Source: Bathymodiolus brooksi
Taxonomy: Eukaryota; Mollusca; Bivalvia; Mytilida; Modiolidae
Length of the DNA: 64,000 bases
Direction: 5' to 3'
Assembly (NCBI GenBank): GCA_963680875.1
Contig: OY804578.1
Span: forward strand, 1,612,001-1,676,000
Both the position numbers and the translations under genes were made by a program. The notes under the pieces are model-generated. The model ran no database searches. It saw only the letters and a list, made by a program, of their open reading frames with translations, and was not told the origin of the DNA. Below are positions 12,707 to 26,417 of the stretch, in pieces (the stretch's first letter is position 1; each line of letters opens with the position of its first letter).

Positions 12707-14503
12707 GAGATCTTTAGTTTTCTGTGTAGTGTTTTGTATTGATATATAGATCTTTAGTTTTCTGTTTAATGTTTTGTATTGATATATAGATCTTTAGTTT
12801 TCTATGTAGTGTTTTGTATTGATAAATAGATCTTTAGTTTTCTATGTAGTGTTTTGTATTGATATATAGATCTTTAGTTTTCTATGTAGTGTTTTGTATT
12901 GATATATAGATCTTTAGTTTTCTGTGTAGTGTTTTGTATTGATATATAGATCTTTAGTTTTCTGTTTAGTGTTTGTATTGAAATATAGATCGTTAGTTCT
13001 CAGTGTAGCGTTTTGTATTGATATATAGATCTTTAGTTTTCTGTGTAGTGTTTTGTATTGATATATAGATTTTTAGTTTTCTATGTAGTTTTTTGTATTG
13101 ATATATAGATCTTTAGTTTTCTATGTAATGTTTTGTATTGATATATAGATCTTTAGTTTTCTGTGTAGTGTTTTGTATTGATATATAGATCTATTGTTTT
13201 CTGTGTAGTGTTTTGTATTGATATATAGATCTTTAGTTTTCTATGTAATGTTTTGTATTGATATATAGATCTTTAGTTTTCTGTGTAGTGTTTTGTATTG
13301 ATATATAGATCTTTAGTTTTCTGTGTAGTGTTTTGTATTGATATATAGATTTTTAGTTTTCTATGTAGTTTTTTGTATTGATATATAGATCTTTAGTTTT
13401 CTATGTAGTGTTTTGTATTGATATATAGATCTTTAGTTTTCTGTGTAGTGTTTTGTATTGATATATAGATCTATAGTTTTCTATGTAGTGTTTTGCATTG
13501 ATATATAGATCTTTAGTTTTCTGTGTAGTGTTTTGTATTGATTTATAGATCTTTAGTTTTCTGTGTAGTGTTTGGTATTGATATATAGATCTTTAGTTCT
13601 CAGTGTAGTGTTTTTATTGATAAATAGATCTTTAGTTTTCTGTGTAGTGCTTTGTATTGATATATAGATCTTTAGTTTTCTGTGTAGTGTTTTGTATTGA
13701 TATATAGATCTTTAGTTTTCTGTGTAATGTTTTGTATTGATATAAAGATCTTTAGTTTTCTATGTAGTGTTTTGTATTGATATATAGATCTTTAGTTTTC
13801 TGTTTAGTGTTTTGTATTGATATATAGATCTTTAGTTTTCTCTGTAGTGTTTTGTATTGATATATAGATCTTTAGTTTTCTGTGTAGTGTTTTGTATTGA
13901 TATATAGATCTTTAGTTTTCTGTGTAGTGTTTTGTATTGATATATAGATCTTTAGTTTTCAGTGTAATGTTTTGTATTGATATATAGATCTTTAGTTTTC
14001 TGTGTAGTGTTTTGTATTGATATATAGATCTTTAGTTTTCTGTGTAGTGTTTTGTATTGATATATAGATCTTTAGTTTTCTGTGTAGTGTTTTGTTTTGA
14101 TATATAGATCTTTAGTTTTATGTGTAGTGTTTTGTATTGATATAGAGATCTTTAGTTTTCTGTGTAGTGTTTTGTATTGATATATAGATCTTTAGTTTTC
14201 TGTTTAATGTTTTGTATTGATATATAGATCTTTAGTTTTCTATGTAGTGTTTTGTATTGATAAATAGATCTTTAGTTTTCTATGTAGTGTTTTGTATTGA
14301 TATATAGATCTTTAGTTTTCTATGTAGTGTTTTGTATTGATATATAGATCTTTAGTTTTCTGTGTAGTGTTTTGTATTGATATATAGATCTTTAGTTTTC
14401 TGTTTAGTGTTTGTATTGAAATATAGATCGTTAGTTCTCAGTGTAGTGTTTTGTATTGATATATAGATCTTTAGTTTTCTGTGTAGTGTTTTGTATTGAT
14501 ATA
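11628..14503 (+). repeat. 1,438-bp tandem segmental duplication (11,628-13,065 and 13,066-14,503)
   Basis: C6T at 11,628, T8A/A10T, T8A/T31C, the TTTTTATT landmark (12,148), A32T, C16A, T1G (12,707) and the 39-bp GAAATA monomer (near 12,975) all recur 1,438 bp later. The first copy runs straight from a T7G monomer and one consensus monomer into C6T at 13,066; the second continues instead with a G18A monomer at 14,504. One clear private difference is a CpG at about 13,008 in the first copy (TAGCG against TAGTG). The size is 36 monomers minus 2 bp. It overlaps the second copy of the 2,637-bp duplication, so the two events are nested. Confidence 0.93.
12148..13585 (+). repeat. HOR unit 4 (1,438 bp)
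   Basis: This short unit runs from a TTTTTATT-type landmark through T26C, T1A, G18C, T17A/G23A, A32T, C16A and T1G to the GAAATA 39-bp monomer and T7G. It then jumps at 13,066 into the C6T/T8A series and ends with A38T and T29G. It lacks the T19G, G25A-cassette, T27G and 38-bp sections. Confidence 0.9.
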
Positions 14504-17500
14504 TAGATCTTTAGTTTTCTATGTAGTGTTTTGTATTGATATATAGATCTTTAGTTTTCTGTGTAATGTTTTGTATTGATATATAGATCTTTAGTTTTCT
14601 GTGTAGTGTTTTGTATTGATATATAGATCTTTAGTTTTCTGGGTAGTGTTTTGTATTGAGATATAGATCTTTAGTTTTCTGTGTAGTGTTTGGTATTGAT
14701 ATATAGATCTTTAGTTCTCAGTGTAGTGTTTTGTATTGATAAATAGATCTTTAGTTTTCTGTGTAGTGTTTTGTATTGATATATAGATCTTTAGTTTTCT
14801 ATGTAGTGTTTTGTATTGATATATAGATCTTTAGTTTTCTGTGTAATGTTTTGTATTGATATATAGATCTTTAGTTTTCTGTGTAGTGTTTTGTATTGAT
14901 ATATAGATCTTTAGTTTTCTGTGTAGTGCTTTGTATTGATATATAGATCTTTAGTTTTCTGTGTAGTGTTTGGTATTGATATATAGATCTTTAGTTCTCA
15001 GTGTAGTGTTTTGTATTGATAAATAGATCTTTAGTTTTCTGTGTAGTGTTTTGTATTGATATATAGATCTTTAGTTTTCTGTGTAGTGTTTTGTATTGAT
15101 ATATAGATCTTTAGTTTTCTGTGTAATGTTTTGTATTGATATAAAGATCTTTAGTTTTCTGTGTAATGTTTTGTATTGATATATAGATCTTTAGTTTTCT
15201 GTTTAGTGTTTTGTATTGATATATAGATCTTTAGTTTTCTGTGTAGTGTTTGGTATTGATATATAGATCTTTAGTTTTCTGTGTAGTGTTTTGTATTGAT
15301 ATATAGATCTTTAGTTTTCTGTGTAGTGTTTTGTATTGATATATAGATCTTTAGTTTTCTGTTTAATGTTTTGTATTGATATATAGATCTTTAGTTTTCT
15401 GTGTAGTGTTTTGTATTGATATATAGATCTTTAGTTTTCTGTGTAATGTTTTGTATTGATATAAAGATCTTTAGTTTTCTATGTAGTGTTTTGTATTGAT
15501 ATATAGATCTTTAGTTTTCTGTTTAGTGTTTTGTATTGATATATAGATCTTTAGTTTTCTCTGTAGTGTTTTGTATTGATATATAGATCTTTAGTTTTCT
15601 GTGTAGTGTTTTGTATTGATATATAGATCTTTAGTTTTCTGTGTAGTGTTTTGTATTGATATATAGATCTTTAGTTTTCAGTGTAATGTTTTGTATTGAT
15701 ATATAGATCTTTAGTTTTCTGTGTAGTGTTTTGTATTGATATATAGATCTTTAGTTTTCTGAGTAGTGTTTTGTATTGATATATAGATCTTTAGTTTTCT
15801 GTGTAGTGTTTTGTTTTGATATATAGATCTTTAGTTTTATGTGTAGTGTTTTGTATTGATATAGAGATCTTTAGTTTTCTGTGTAGTGTTTTGTATTGAT
15901 ATATAGATCTTTAGTTTTCTGTTTAATGTTTTGTATTGATATATAGATCTTTAGTTTTCTATGTAGTGTTTTGTATTGATAAATAGATCTTTAGTTTTCT
16001 ATGTAGTGTTTTGTATTGATATATAGATCTTTAGTTTTCTGTGTAGTGTTTTGTATTGATATATAGATCTTTAGTTTTCTGTTTAGTGTTTGTATTGAAA
16101 TATAGATCGTTAGTTCTCAGTGTAGTGTTTTGTATTGATATATAGATCTTTTGTTTTCTGTGTAGTGTTTTGTATTGATATATAGATCTTTAGTTTTCTA
16201 TGTAGTGTTTTGTATTGATATATAGATCTTTAGTTTTCTGTGTAATGTTTTGTATTGATATATAGATCTTTAGTTTTCTGTGTAGTGTTTTGTATTGATA
16301 TATAGATCTTTAGTTTTCTGGGTAGTGTTTTGTATTGAGATATAGATCTTTTGTTATCTGTGTAGTGTTTTGTATTGATATATAGATCTTTAGTTTTCTG
16401 TGTAGTGTTTTGTATTGATATATAGATCTTTAGTTTTCTGTGTAGTGTTTTGTATTGATATATAGATCTTTAGTTTTCTATGTAGTGTTTTGTATTGATA
16501 TATAGATCTTTAGTTTTCTGTGTAGTGTTTTGTATTGATATATAGATCTTTAGTTTTCTGTGTAGTGCTTTGTATTGATATATAGATCTTTAGTTTTCTG
16601 TGTAGTGTTTGGTATTGATATATAGATCTTTAGTTCTCAGTGTAGTGTTTTGTATTGATAAATAGATCTTTAGTTTTCTGTGTAGTGTTTTGTATTGATA
16701 TATAGATCTTTAGTTTTCTGTGTAGTGTTTTGTATTGATATATAGATCTTTAGTTTTCTGTGTAATGTTTTGTATTGATATAAAGATCTTTAGTTTTCTG
16801 TGTAATGTTTTGTATTGATATATAGATCTTTAGTTTTCTGTTTAGTGTTTTGTATTGATATATAGATCTTTAGTTTTCTGTGTAGTGTTTTGTACTGATA
16901 TATAGATCTTTTGTTTTCTGTGTAGTGTTTTGTATTGATATATAGATCTTTAGTTTTCTGTGTAGTGTTTTGTATTGATATATAGATCTTTAGTTTTCTG
17001 TTTAATGTTTTGTATTGATATATAGATCTTTAGTTTTCTATGTAGTGTTTTGTATTGATAAATAGATCTTTAGTTTTCTATGTAGTATTTTGTATTGATA
17101 TATAGATCTTTAGTTTTCTGTGTAGTGTTTTGTATTGTTATATAGATCTTTAGTTTTCTGTGTAGTGTTTTGTATTGATATATAGATCTTTAGTTTTCTG
17201 TGTAGTGTTTTGTATTGATATATAGATCTTTAGTTTTCTGTGTAGTATTTTGTATTGATATATAGATCTTTAGTTTTCTGTGTAGTGTTTTGTATTGATA
17301 TATAGATCTTTAGTTTTCTGTGTAGTGTTTTGTACTGATATATAGATCTTTAGTTTTCTGTGTAGTGTTTTGTATTGATATATAGATCTTTAGTTTTCTG
17401 TGTAGTGTGTTGTATTGATATATAGGTCTTTAGTTTTCTGTGTAGTGTTTTGTATTGATATATAGATCTTTAGTTTTCTGTGTAGTGTTTTGTACTGATA

Positions 17501-19102
17501 TATAGATCTTTAGTTTTCTATGTAGTGTTTAGTATTGATATATAGATCTTTGGTTTTCTATGTAGTGTTTTGCATTGATATATAGATCTTTAGTTTTCTG
17601 TGTAGTGTTTTGTATTGATATATAGATCTTTAGTTTTCTGTGTAGTGTTTTGTACTGATATATAGATCTTTAGTTTTCTATGTAGTGTTTAGTATTGATA
17701 TATAGATCTTTAGTTTTCTATGTAGTGTTTTGTATTGATATATAGATCTTTAGTTTTCTGTGTAGTGTTTTGTATTGATATATAGATCTTTAGTTTTCTG
17801 TTTAGTGTTTTGTATTGATATATAGATCTTTAGTTTTCTCTGTAGTGTTTTGTATTGATATATAGATCTTTAGTTTTCTGTGTAGTGTTTTGTATTGATA
17901 TATAGATCTTTAGTTTTCTGTGTAGTGTTTTGTATTGATATATAGATCTTTAGTTTTCAGTGTAATGTTTTGTATTGATATATAGATCTTTAGTTTTCTG
18001 TGTAGTGTTTTGTATTGATATATAGATCTTTAGTTTTCTCTGTAGTGTTTTGTATTGATATATAGATCTTTAGTTTTCTGTGTAGTGTGTTGTATTGATA
18101 TATAGGTCTTTAGTTTTCTGTGTAGTGTTTTGTATTGATATATAGATCTTTAGTTTTCTGTGTAGTGTTTTGTACTGATATATAGATATTTAGTTTTCTA
18201 TGTAGTGTTTAGTATTGATATATAGATCTTTGGTTTTCTATGTAGTGTTTTGTATTGATATATAGATCTTTAGTTTTCTGTGTAGTGTTTTGTATTGATA
18301 TATAGATCTTTAGTTTTCTGTGTAGTGTTTTGTACTGATATATAGATCTTTAGTTTTCTATGTAGTGTTTAGTATTGATATATAGATCTTTAGTTTTCTA
18401 TGTAGTGTTTTGTATTGTTATATAGATCTTTAGTTTTCTGTGTAGTGTTTTGTATTGATATATAGATCTTTAGTTTTCTGTTTAGTGTTTTGTATTGATA
18501 TATAGATCTTTAGTTTTCTGTGTAGTGTTTTGTATTGATATATAGATCTTTAGTTTTCTGTGTAGTGTTTTGTATTGATATATAGATCTTTAGTTTTCTG
18601 TGTAGTGTTTTGTATTGATATATAGATCTTTAGTTTTCAGTGTAATGTTTTGTATTGATATATAGATCTTTAGTTTTCTGTGTAGTGTTTTGTTTTGATA
18701 TATAGATCTTTAGTTTTATGTGTAGTGTTTTGTATTGATATAGAGATCTTTAGTTTTCTGTGTAGTGTTTTGTATTGATATATAGATCTTTAGTTTTCTG
18801 CTTAATGTTTTGTATTGATATATAGATCTTTAGTTTTCTATGTAGTGTTTTGTATTGATAAATATATCTTTAGTTTTCTGTGTAGTGTTTTGTATTGATA
18901 TATAGATCTTTAGTTTTATGTGTAGTGTTTTGTATTGATATATAGATCTTTAGTTTTCTGTGTAGTGTTTTGTATTGATATATAGATCTTTAGTTTTCTA
19001 TGTAGTGTTTTGTATTGATATATAGATCTTTAGTTTTCTGTGTAGTGTTTTGTATTGATTTATAGATCTTTAGTTTTCTGTGTAGTGTTTGGTATTGATA
19101 TA
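13586..19102 (+). repeat. HOR unit 5 (5,517 bp), with a repeated opening section
   Basis: The opening series (T1A, G18C, T17A/G23A, A32T, C16A, T1G, GAAATA 39-bp monomer, T7G, T19G) appears twice: at about 13,740-14,680 and again at 15,461-16,355 with one G18A monomer fewer. Between them a short stretch repeats the T29G then T14C pair 280 bp apart (14,691 and 14,971). The G25A cassette (17,097) and T27G (17,406 and 18,086) follow. No C6T, T8A or 38-bp monomer occurs after about 13.5 kb, unlike units 1-4. Confidence 0.88.
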
Positions 19103-22100
19103 TATATCTTTAGTTCTCAGTGTAGTGTTTGTATTGATAAATAGATCTTTAGTTTTCTGTGTAGTGCTTTGTATTGATATATAGATCTTTAGTTTTCTGT
19201 GTAGTGTTTTGTATTGATATATAGATCTTTAGTTTTCAGTGTAATGTTTTGTATTGATATATAGATCTTTAGTTTTCTGTGTAGTGTTTTGTATTGATAT
19301 ATAGATCTTTAGTTTTCTCTGTAGTGTTTTGTATTGATATATAGATCTTTAGTTTTCTGTGTAGTGTGTTGTATTGATATATAGGTCTTTAGTTTTCTGT
19401 GTAGTGTTTTGTATTGATATATAGATCTTTAGTTTTCTGTGTAGTGTTTTGTACTGATATATAGATATTTAGTTTTCTATGTAGTGCTTAGTATTGATAT
19501 ATAGATCTTTGGTTTTCTATGTAGTGTTTTGTATTGATATATAGATCTTTAGTTTTCTGTGTAGTGTTTTGTATTGATATATAGATCTTTAGTTTTCTGT
19601 GTAGTGTTTTGTACTGATATATAGATCTTTAGTTTTCTATGTAGTGTTTAGTATTGATATATAGATCTTTAGTTTTCTATGTAGTGTTTTGTATTGATAT
19701 ATAGATCTTTAGTTTTCTGTGTAGTGTTTTGTATTGATATATAGATCTTTAGTTTTCTGTTTAGTGTTTTGTATTGATATATAGATCTTTAATTTTCTGT
19801 GTAGTGTTTTGTATTGATATATAGATCTTTAGTTTTCTGTGTAGTGTTTTGTATTGATATATAGATCTTTAGTTTTCTGTGTAGTGTTTTGTATTGATAT
19901 ATAGATCTTTAGTTTTCAGTGTAATGTTTTGTATTGATATATAGATCTTTAGTTTTCTGTGTAGTGTTTTGTTTTGATATATAGATCTTTAGTTTTATGT
20001 GTAGTGTTTTGTATTGATATAGAGATCTTTAGTTTTCTGTGTAGTGTTTTGTATTGATATATAGATCTTTAGTTTTCTGCTTAATGTTTTGTATTGATAT
20101 ATAGATCTTTAGTTTTCTATGTAGTGTTTTGTATTGATATATAGATCTTTAGTTTTCTATGTAGTGTTTTGTATTGATAAATATATCTTTAGTTTTCTGT
20201 GTAGTGTTTTGTATTGATATATAGATCTTTAGTTTTCTGTGTAGTGTGTTGTATTGATATATAGGTCTTTAGTTTTCTGTGTAGTGTTTTGTATTGATAT
20301 ATAGATCTTTAGTTTTCTGTGTAGTGTTTTGTACTGATATATAGATCTTTAGTTTTCTATGTAGTGTTTAGTATTGATATATAGATCTTTGGTTTTCTAT
20401 GTAGTGTTTTGCATTGATATATAGATCTTTAGTTTTCTGTGTAGTGTTTTGTATTGATATATAGATCTTTAGTTTTCTGTGTAGTGTTTTGTACTGATAT
20501 ATAGATCTTTAGTTTTCTATGTAGTGTTTAGTATTGATATATAGATCTTTAGTTTTCTATGTAGTGTTTTGTATTGATATATAGATCTTTAGTTTTCTGT
20601 GTAGTGTTTTGTATTGATATATAGATCTTTAGTTTTCTGTTTAGTGTTTTGTATTGATATATAGATCTTTAGTTTTCTCTGTAGTGTTTTGTATTGATAT
20701 ATAGATCTTTAGTTTTCTGTGTAGTGTTTTGTATTGATATATAGATCTTTAGTTTTCTGTGTAGTGTTTTGTATTGATATATAGATCTTTAGTTTTCAGT
20801 GTAATGTTTTGTATTGATATATAGATCTTTAGTTTTCTGTGTAGTGTTTTGTATTGATATATAGATCTTTAGTTTTCTCTGTAGTGTTTTGTATTGATAT
20901 ATAGATCTTTAGTTTTCTGTGTAGTGTGTTGTATTGATATATAGGTCTTTAGTTTTCTGTGTAGTGTTTTGTATTGATATATAGATCTTTAGTTTTCTGT
21001 GTAGTGTTTTGTACTGATATATAGATATTTAGTTTTCTATGTAGTGTTTAGTATTGATATATAGATCTTTGGTTTTCTATGTAGTGTTTTGTATTGATAT
21101 ATAGATCTTTAGTTTTCTGTGTAGTGTTTTGTATTGATATATAGATCTTTAGTTTTCTGTGTAGTGTTTTGTACTGATATATAGATCTTTAGTTTTCTAT
21201 GTAGTGTTTAGTATTGATATATAGATCTTTAGTTTTCTATGTAGTGTTTTGTATTGTTATATAGATCTTTAGTTTTCTGTGTAGTGTTTTGTATTGATAT
21301 ATAGATCTTTAGTTTTCTGTTTAGTGTTTTGTATTGATATATAGATCTTTAGTTTTCTGTGTAGTGTTTTGTATTGATATATAGATCTTTAGTTTTCTGT
21401 GTAGTGTTTTGTATTGATATATAGATCTTTAGTTTTCTGTGTAGTGTTTTGTATTGATATATAGATCTTTAGTTTTCAGTGTAATGTTTTGTATTGATAT
21501 ATAGATCTTTAGTTTTCTGTGTAGTGTTTTGTTTTGATATATAGATCTTTAGTTTTATGTGTAGTGTTTTGTATTGATATAGAGATCTTTAGTTTTCTGT
21601 GTAGTGTTTTGTATTGATATATAGATCTTTAGTTTTCTGCTTAATGTTTTGTATTGATATATAGATCTTTAGTTTTCTATGTAGTGTTTTGTATTGATAA
21701 ATATATCTTTAGTTTTCTGTGTAGTGTTTTGTATTGATATATAGATCTTTAGTTTTATGTGTAGTGTTTTGTATTGATATATAGATCTTTAGTTTTCTGT
21801 GTAGTGTTTTGTATTGATATATAGATCTTTAGTTTTCTATGTAGTGTTTTGTATTGATATATAGATCTTTAGTTTTCTGTGTAGTGTTTTGTATTGATTT
21901 ATAGATCTTTAGTTTTCTGTGTAGTGTTTGGTATTGATATATATATCTTTAGTTCTCAGTGTAGTGTTTGTATTGATAAATAGATCTTTAGTTTTCTGTG
22001 TAGTGCTTTGTATTGATATATAGATCTTTAGTTTTCTGTGTAGTGTTTTGTATTGATATATAGATCTTTAGTTTTCTGTGTAATGTTTTGTATTGATATA

Positions 22101-23140
22101 AAGATCTTTAGTTTTCTATGTAGTGTTTTGTATTGATATATAGATCTTTAGTTTTCTGTGTAGTGTTTTGTATTGATATATAGATCTTTAGTTTTCAGTG
22201 TAATGTTTTGTATTGATATATAGATCTTTAGTTTTCTGTGTAGTGTTTTGTATTGATATATAGATCTTTAGTTTTCTCTGTAGTGTTTTGTATTGATATA
22301 TAGATCTTTAGTTTTCTGTGTAGTGTGTTGTATTGATATATAGGTCTTTAGTTTTCTGTGTAGTGTTTTGTATTGATATATAGATCTTTAGTTTTCTGTG
22401 TAGTGTTTTGTACTGATATATAGATATTTAGTTTTCTATGTAGTGTTTAGTATTGATATATAGATCTTTGGTTTTCTATGTAGTGTTTTGTATTGATATA
22501 TAGATCTTTAGTTTTCTGTGTAGTGTTTTGTATTGATATATAGATCTTTAGTTTTCTGTGTAGTGTTTTGTACTGATATATAGATCTTTAGTTTTCTATG
22601 TAGTGTTTAGTATTGATATATAGATCTTTAGTTTTCTATGTAGTGTTTTGTATTGATATATAGATCTTTAGTTTTCTGTGTAGTGTTTTGTATTGATATA
22701 TAGATCTTTAGTTTTCTGTTTAGTGTTTTGTATTGATATATAGATCTTTAGTTTTCTGTGTAGTGTTTTGTATTGATATATAGATCTTTAGTTTTCTGTG
22801 TAGTGTTTTGTATTGATATATAGATCTTTAGTTTTCTGTGTAGTGTTTTGTATTGATATATAGATCTTTAGTTTTCAGTGTAATGTTTTGTATTGATATA
22901 TAGATCTTTAGTTTTCTGTGTAGTGTTTTGTTTTGATATATAGATCTTTAGTTTTATGTGTAGTGTTTTGTATTGATATAGAGATCTTTAGTTTTCTGTG
23001 TAGTGTTTTGTATTGATATATAGATCTTTAGTTTTCTGCTTAATGTTTTGTATTGATATATAGATCTTTAGTTTTCTATGTAGTGTTTTGTATTGATAAA
23101 TATATCTTTAGTTTTCTGTGTAGTGTTTTGTATTGATATA
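17383..23140 (+). repeat. 2,839-bp tandem segmental duplication (17,383-20,221 and 20,222-23,140)
   Basis: T27G monomers at 17,383 and 20,222 begin the two copies. T31C, T29A, A10G, G18C, C6A, A36T, A32T, C16A, T1G and the landmark recur at +2,839 bp. Past the landmark the offset becomes +2,959 because the second copy has three more monomers (G23A, T1A/G18A and one consensus, about 22,061-22,180) that the first lacks near 19,220. The first copy has one extra G18A monomer at 20,102-20,141. After 20,221 and 23,140 the sequences differ (T27G against C16A). Confidence 0.9.
19103..21941 (+). repeat. HOR unit 6 (2,839 bp)
   Basis: The landmark is followed by T26C, one consensus monomer and then directly by T17A/G23A. 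This skips the G23A/T1A/G18A trio seen in other units. T27G/A4G occurs three times (about 19,365, 20,245 and 20,925), showing how often this section has been copied. A private T-to-C change near 19,486 sits inside an otherwise standard T29A monomer. The junction of the 2,839-bp duplication is at about 20,222. Confidence 0.88.
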
Positions 23141-23539
23141 TAGATCTTTAGTTTTATGTGTAGTGTTTTGTATTGATATATAGATCTTTAGTTTTCTGTG
23201 TAGTGTTTTGTATTGATATATAGATCTTTAGTTTTCTATGTAGTGTTTTGTATTGATATATAGATCTTTAGTTTTCTGTGTAGTGTTTTGTATTGATTTA
23301 TAGATCTTTAGTTTTCTGTGTAGTGTTTGGTATTGATATATATATCTTTAGTTCTCAGTGTAGTGTTTGTATTGATAAATAGATCTTTAGTTTTCTGTGT
23401 AGTGCTTTGTATTGATATATAGATCTTTAGTTTTCTGTGTAGTGTTTTGTATTGATATATAGATCTTTAGTTTTCTGTGTAATGTTTTGTATTGATATAA
23501 AGATCTTTAGTTTTCTATGTAGTGTTTTGTATTGATATA
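20742..23539 (+). repeat. 1,399-bp tandem duplication (20,742-22,140 and 22,141-23,539), copied again at 25,218-28,015
   Basis: T17A/G23A, G18C, T27G/A4G, C6A/T29A, A10G, A32T, C16A, T1G, the GATAAATATATC monomer, T29G and the landmark all recur at +1,399 bp (35 monomers minus 1 bp). One difference is A36T near 21,257, absent at the matching place near 22,656. Since the 4.48-kb duplication carries both copies forward, with the A36T difference kept at about 25,733 and 27,132, the 1,399-bp event is the older of the two. A 1,279-bp version lacking three monomers is present at about 17,900-19,240. Confidence 0.9.
21942..23340 (+). repeat. HOR unit 7 (1,399 bp)
   Basis: This is a compact unit: landmark, T26C, G23A, T1A, T17A/G23A, G18C, T27G/A4G, T33C with C6A, T29A, A10G, second T29A, G20T, T17A/G23A, A32T, C16A, T1G, T19C/G20T with G23A, GATAAA, C16A, A38T, T29G. 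It contains neither the T19G nor the G25A cassette section. Confidence 0.88.
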
Positions 23540-26417
23540 TAGATCTTTAGTTTTCTCTGTAGTGTTTTGCATTGATATATAGATCTTTAGTTTTCTGTGT
23601 AGTGTTTTGTATTGATATATAGATCTTTAGTTTTCTGTGTAGTGTTTTGTATTGATATATAGATCTTTAGTTTTCAGTGTAATGTTTTGTATTGATATAT
23701 AGATCTTTAGTTTTCTGTGTAGTGTTTTGTATTGATATATAGATCTTTAGTTTTCTGTGTAGTGTTTTGTATTGATATATAGATCTTTAGTTTTCTGTGT
23801 AGTGTTTGTTTTGATATATAGATCTTTAGTTTTATGTGTAGTGTTTTGTATTGATATAGAGATCTTTAGTTTTCTGTGTAGTGTTTTGTATTGATATATA
23901 GATCTTTAGTTTTCTGCTTAATGTTTTGTATTGATATATAGATCTTTAGTTTTCTGTGTAGTGTTTTGTATTGATTTATAGATCTTTAGTTTTCTGTGTA
24001 GTGTTTGGTATTGATATATAGATCTTTAGTTCTCAGTGTAGTGTTTGTATTGATAAATAGATCTTTAGTTTTCTGTGTAATGTTTTGTATTGATATAAAG
24101 ATCTTTAGTTTTCTGTGTAGTGTTTTGTATTGATATATAGATCTTTAGTTTTCTGTTTAGTGTTTTGTATTGATATATAGATCTTTAGTTTTCTGTGTAG
24201 TGTTTTGTATTGATATATAGATCTTTAGTTTTCTGTTTAGTGTTTTGTATTGATATATAGATCTTTAGTTTTCTGCTTAGTGTTTTGTATTGAAATATAG
24301 ATCGTTAGTTCTCAGTGTAGTGTTTTGTATTGATATATAGATCTTTAGTTTTCTGTGTAGTGTTTTGTACTGATATATAGATCTTTAGTTTTCTGTGTAG
24401 TGTTTTGTATTCATATATAGATCTTTAGTTTTCTGTGTAATGTTTTGTATTGATATATAGATCTTTAGTTTTCTGTGTAGTGTTTTGTTTTGATATATAG
24501 ATCTTTAGTTTTATGTGTAGTGTTTTGTATTGATATAGAGATCTTTAGTTTTCTGTGTAGTGTTTTGTATTGATATATAGATCTTTAGTTTTCTGCTTAA
24601 TGTTTTGTATTGATATATAGATCTTTAGTTTTCTATGTAGTGTTTTGTATTGATAAATATATCTTTAGTTTTCTGTGTAGTGTTTTGTATTGATATATAG
24701 ATCTTTAGTTTTCTGTGTAGTGTGTTGTATTGATATATAGGTCTTTAGTTTTCTGTGTAGTGTTTTGTATTGATATATAGATCTTTAGTTTTCTGTGTAG
24801 TGTTTTGTACTGATATATAGATCTTTAGTTTTCTATGTAGTGTTTAGTATTGATATATAGATCTTTGGTTTTCTATGTAGTGTTTTGCATTGATATATAG
24901 ATCTTTAGTTTTCTGTGTAGTGTTTTGTATTGATATATAGATCTTTAGTTTTCTGTGTAGTGTTTTGTACTGATATATAGATCTTTAGTTTTCTATGTAG
25001 TGTTTAGTATTGATATATAGATCTTTAGTTTTCTATGTAGTGTTTTGTATTGATATATAGATCTTTAGTTTTCTGTGTAGTGTTTTGTATTGATATATAG
25101 ATCTTTAGTTTTCTGTTTAGTGTTTTGTATTGATATATAGATCTTTAGTTTTCTCTGTAGTGTTTTGTATTGATATATAGATCTTTAGTTTTCTGTGTAG
25201 TGTTTTGTATTGATATATAGATCTTTAGTTTTCTGTGTAGTGTTTTGTATTGATATATAGATCTTTAGTTTTCAGTGTAATGTTTTGTATTGATATATAG
25301 ATCTTTAGTTTTCTGTGTAGTGTTTTGTATTGATATATAGATCTTTAGTTTTCTCTGTAGTGTTTTGTATTGATATATAGATCTTTAGTTTTCTGTGTAG
25401 TGTGTTGTATTGATATATAGGTCTTTAGTTTTCTGTGTAGTGTTTTGTATTGATATATAGATCTTTAGTTTTCTGTGTAGTGTTTTGTACTGATATATAG
25501 ATATTTAGTTTTCTATGTAGTGTTTAGTATTGATATATAGATCTTTGGTTTTCTATGTAGTGTTTTGTATTGATATATAGATCTTTAGTTTTCTGTGTAG
25601 TGTTTTGTATTGATATATAGATCTTTAGTTTTCTGTGTAGTGTTTTGTACTGATATATAGATCTTTAGTTTTCTATGTAGTGTTTAGTATTGATATATAG
25701 ATCTTTAGTTTTCTATGTAGTGTTTTGTATTGTTATATAGATCTTTAGTTTTCTGTGTAGTGTTTTGTATTGATATATAGATCTTTAGTTTTCTGTTTAG
25801 TGTTTTGTATTGATATATAGATCTTTAGTTTTCTGTGTAGTGTTTTGTATTGATATATAGATCTTTAGTTTTCTGTGTAGTGTTTTGTATTGATATATAG
25901 ATCTTTAGTTTTCTGTGTAGTGTTTTGTATTGATATATAGATCTTTAGTTTTCAGTGTAATGTTTTGTATTGATATATAGATCTTTAGTTTTCTGTGTAG
26001 TGTTTTGTTTTGATATATAGATCTTTAGTTTTATGTGTAGTGTTTTGTATTGATATAGAGATCTTTAGTTTTCTGTGTAGTGTTTTGTATTGATATATAG
26101 ATCTTTAGTTTTCTGCTTAATGTTTTGTATTGATATATAGATCTTTAGTTTTCTATGTAGTGTTTTGTATTGATAAATATATCTTTAGTTTTCTGTGTAG
26201 TGTTTTGTATTGATATATAGATCTTTAGTTTTATGTGTAGTGTTTTGTATTGATATATAGATCTTTAGTTTTCTGTGTAGTGTTTTGTATTGATATATAG
26301 ATCTTTAGTTTTCTATGTAGTGTTTTGTATTGATATATAGATCTTTAGTTTTCTGTGTAGTGTTTTGTATTGATTTATAGATCTTTAGTTTTCTGTGTAG
26401 TGTTTGGTATTGATATA
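23341..26417 (+). repeat. HOR unit 8 (3,077 bp), containing the 4.48-kb junction
   Basis: The unit includes a second landmark-type 39-bp monomer at 24,019 that is followed by G23A/T1A instead of T26C, then T19C/G20T, T7G, T33C and G35C. The 4.48-kb duplication junction follows at 24,458. Beyond it the series restarts at A32T, C16A, T1G and runs through T27G at 24,721 and 25,401. The 39-bp monomer near 23,806 combines A32T with loss of one T. Confidence 0.88.
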
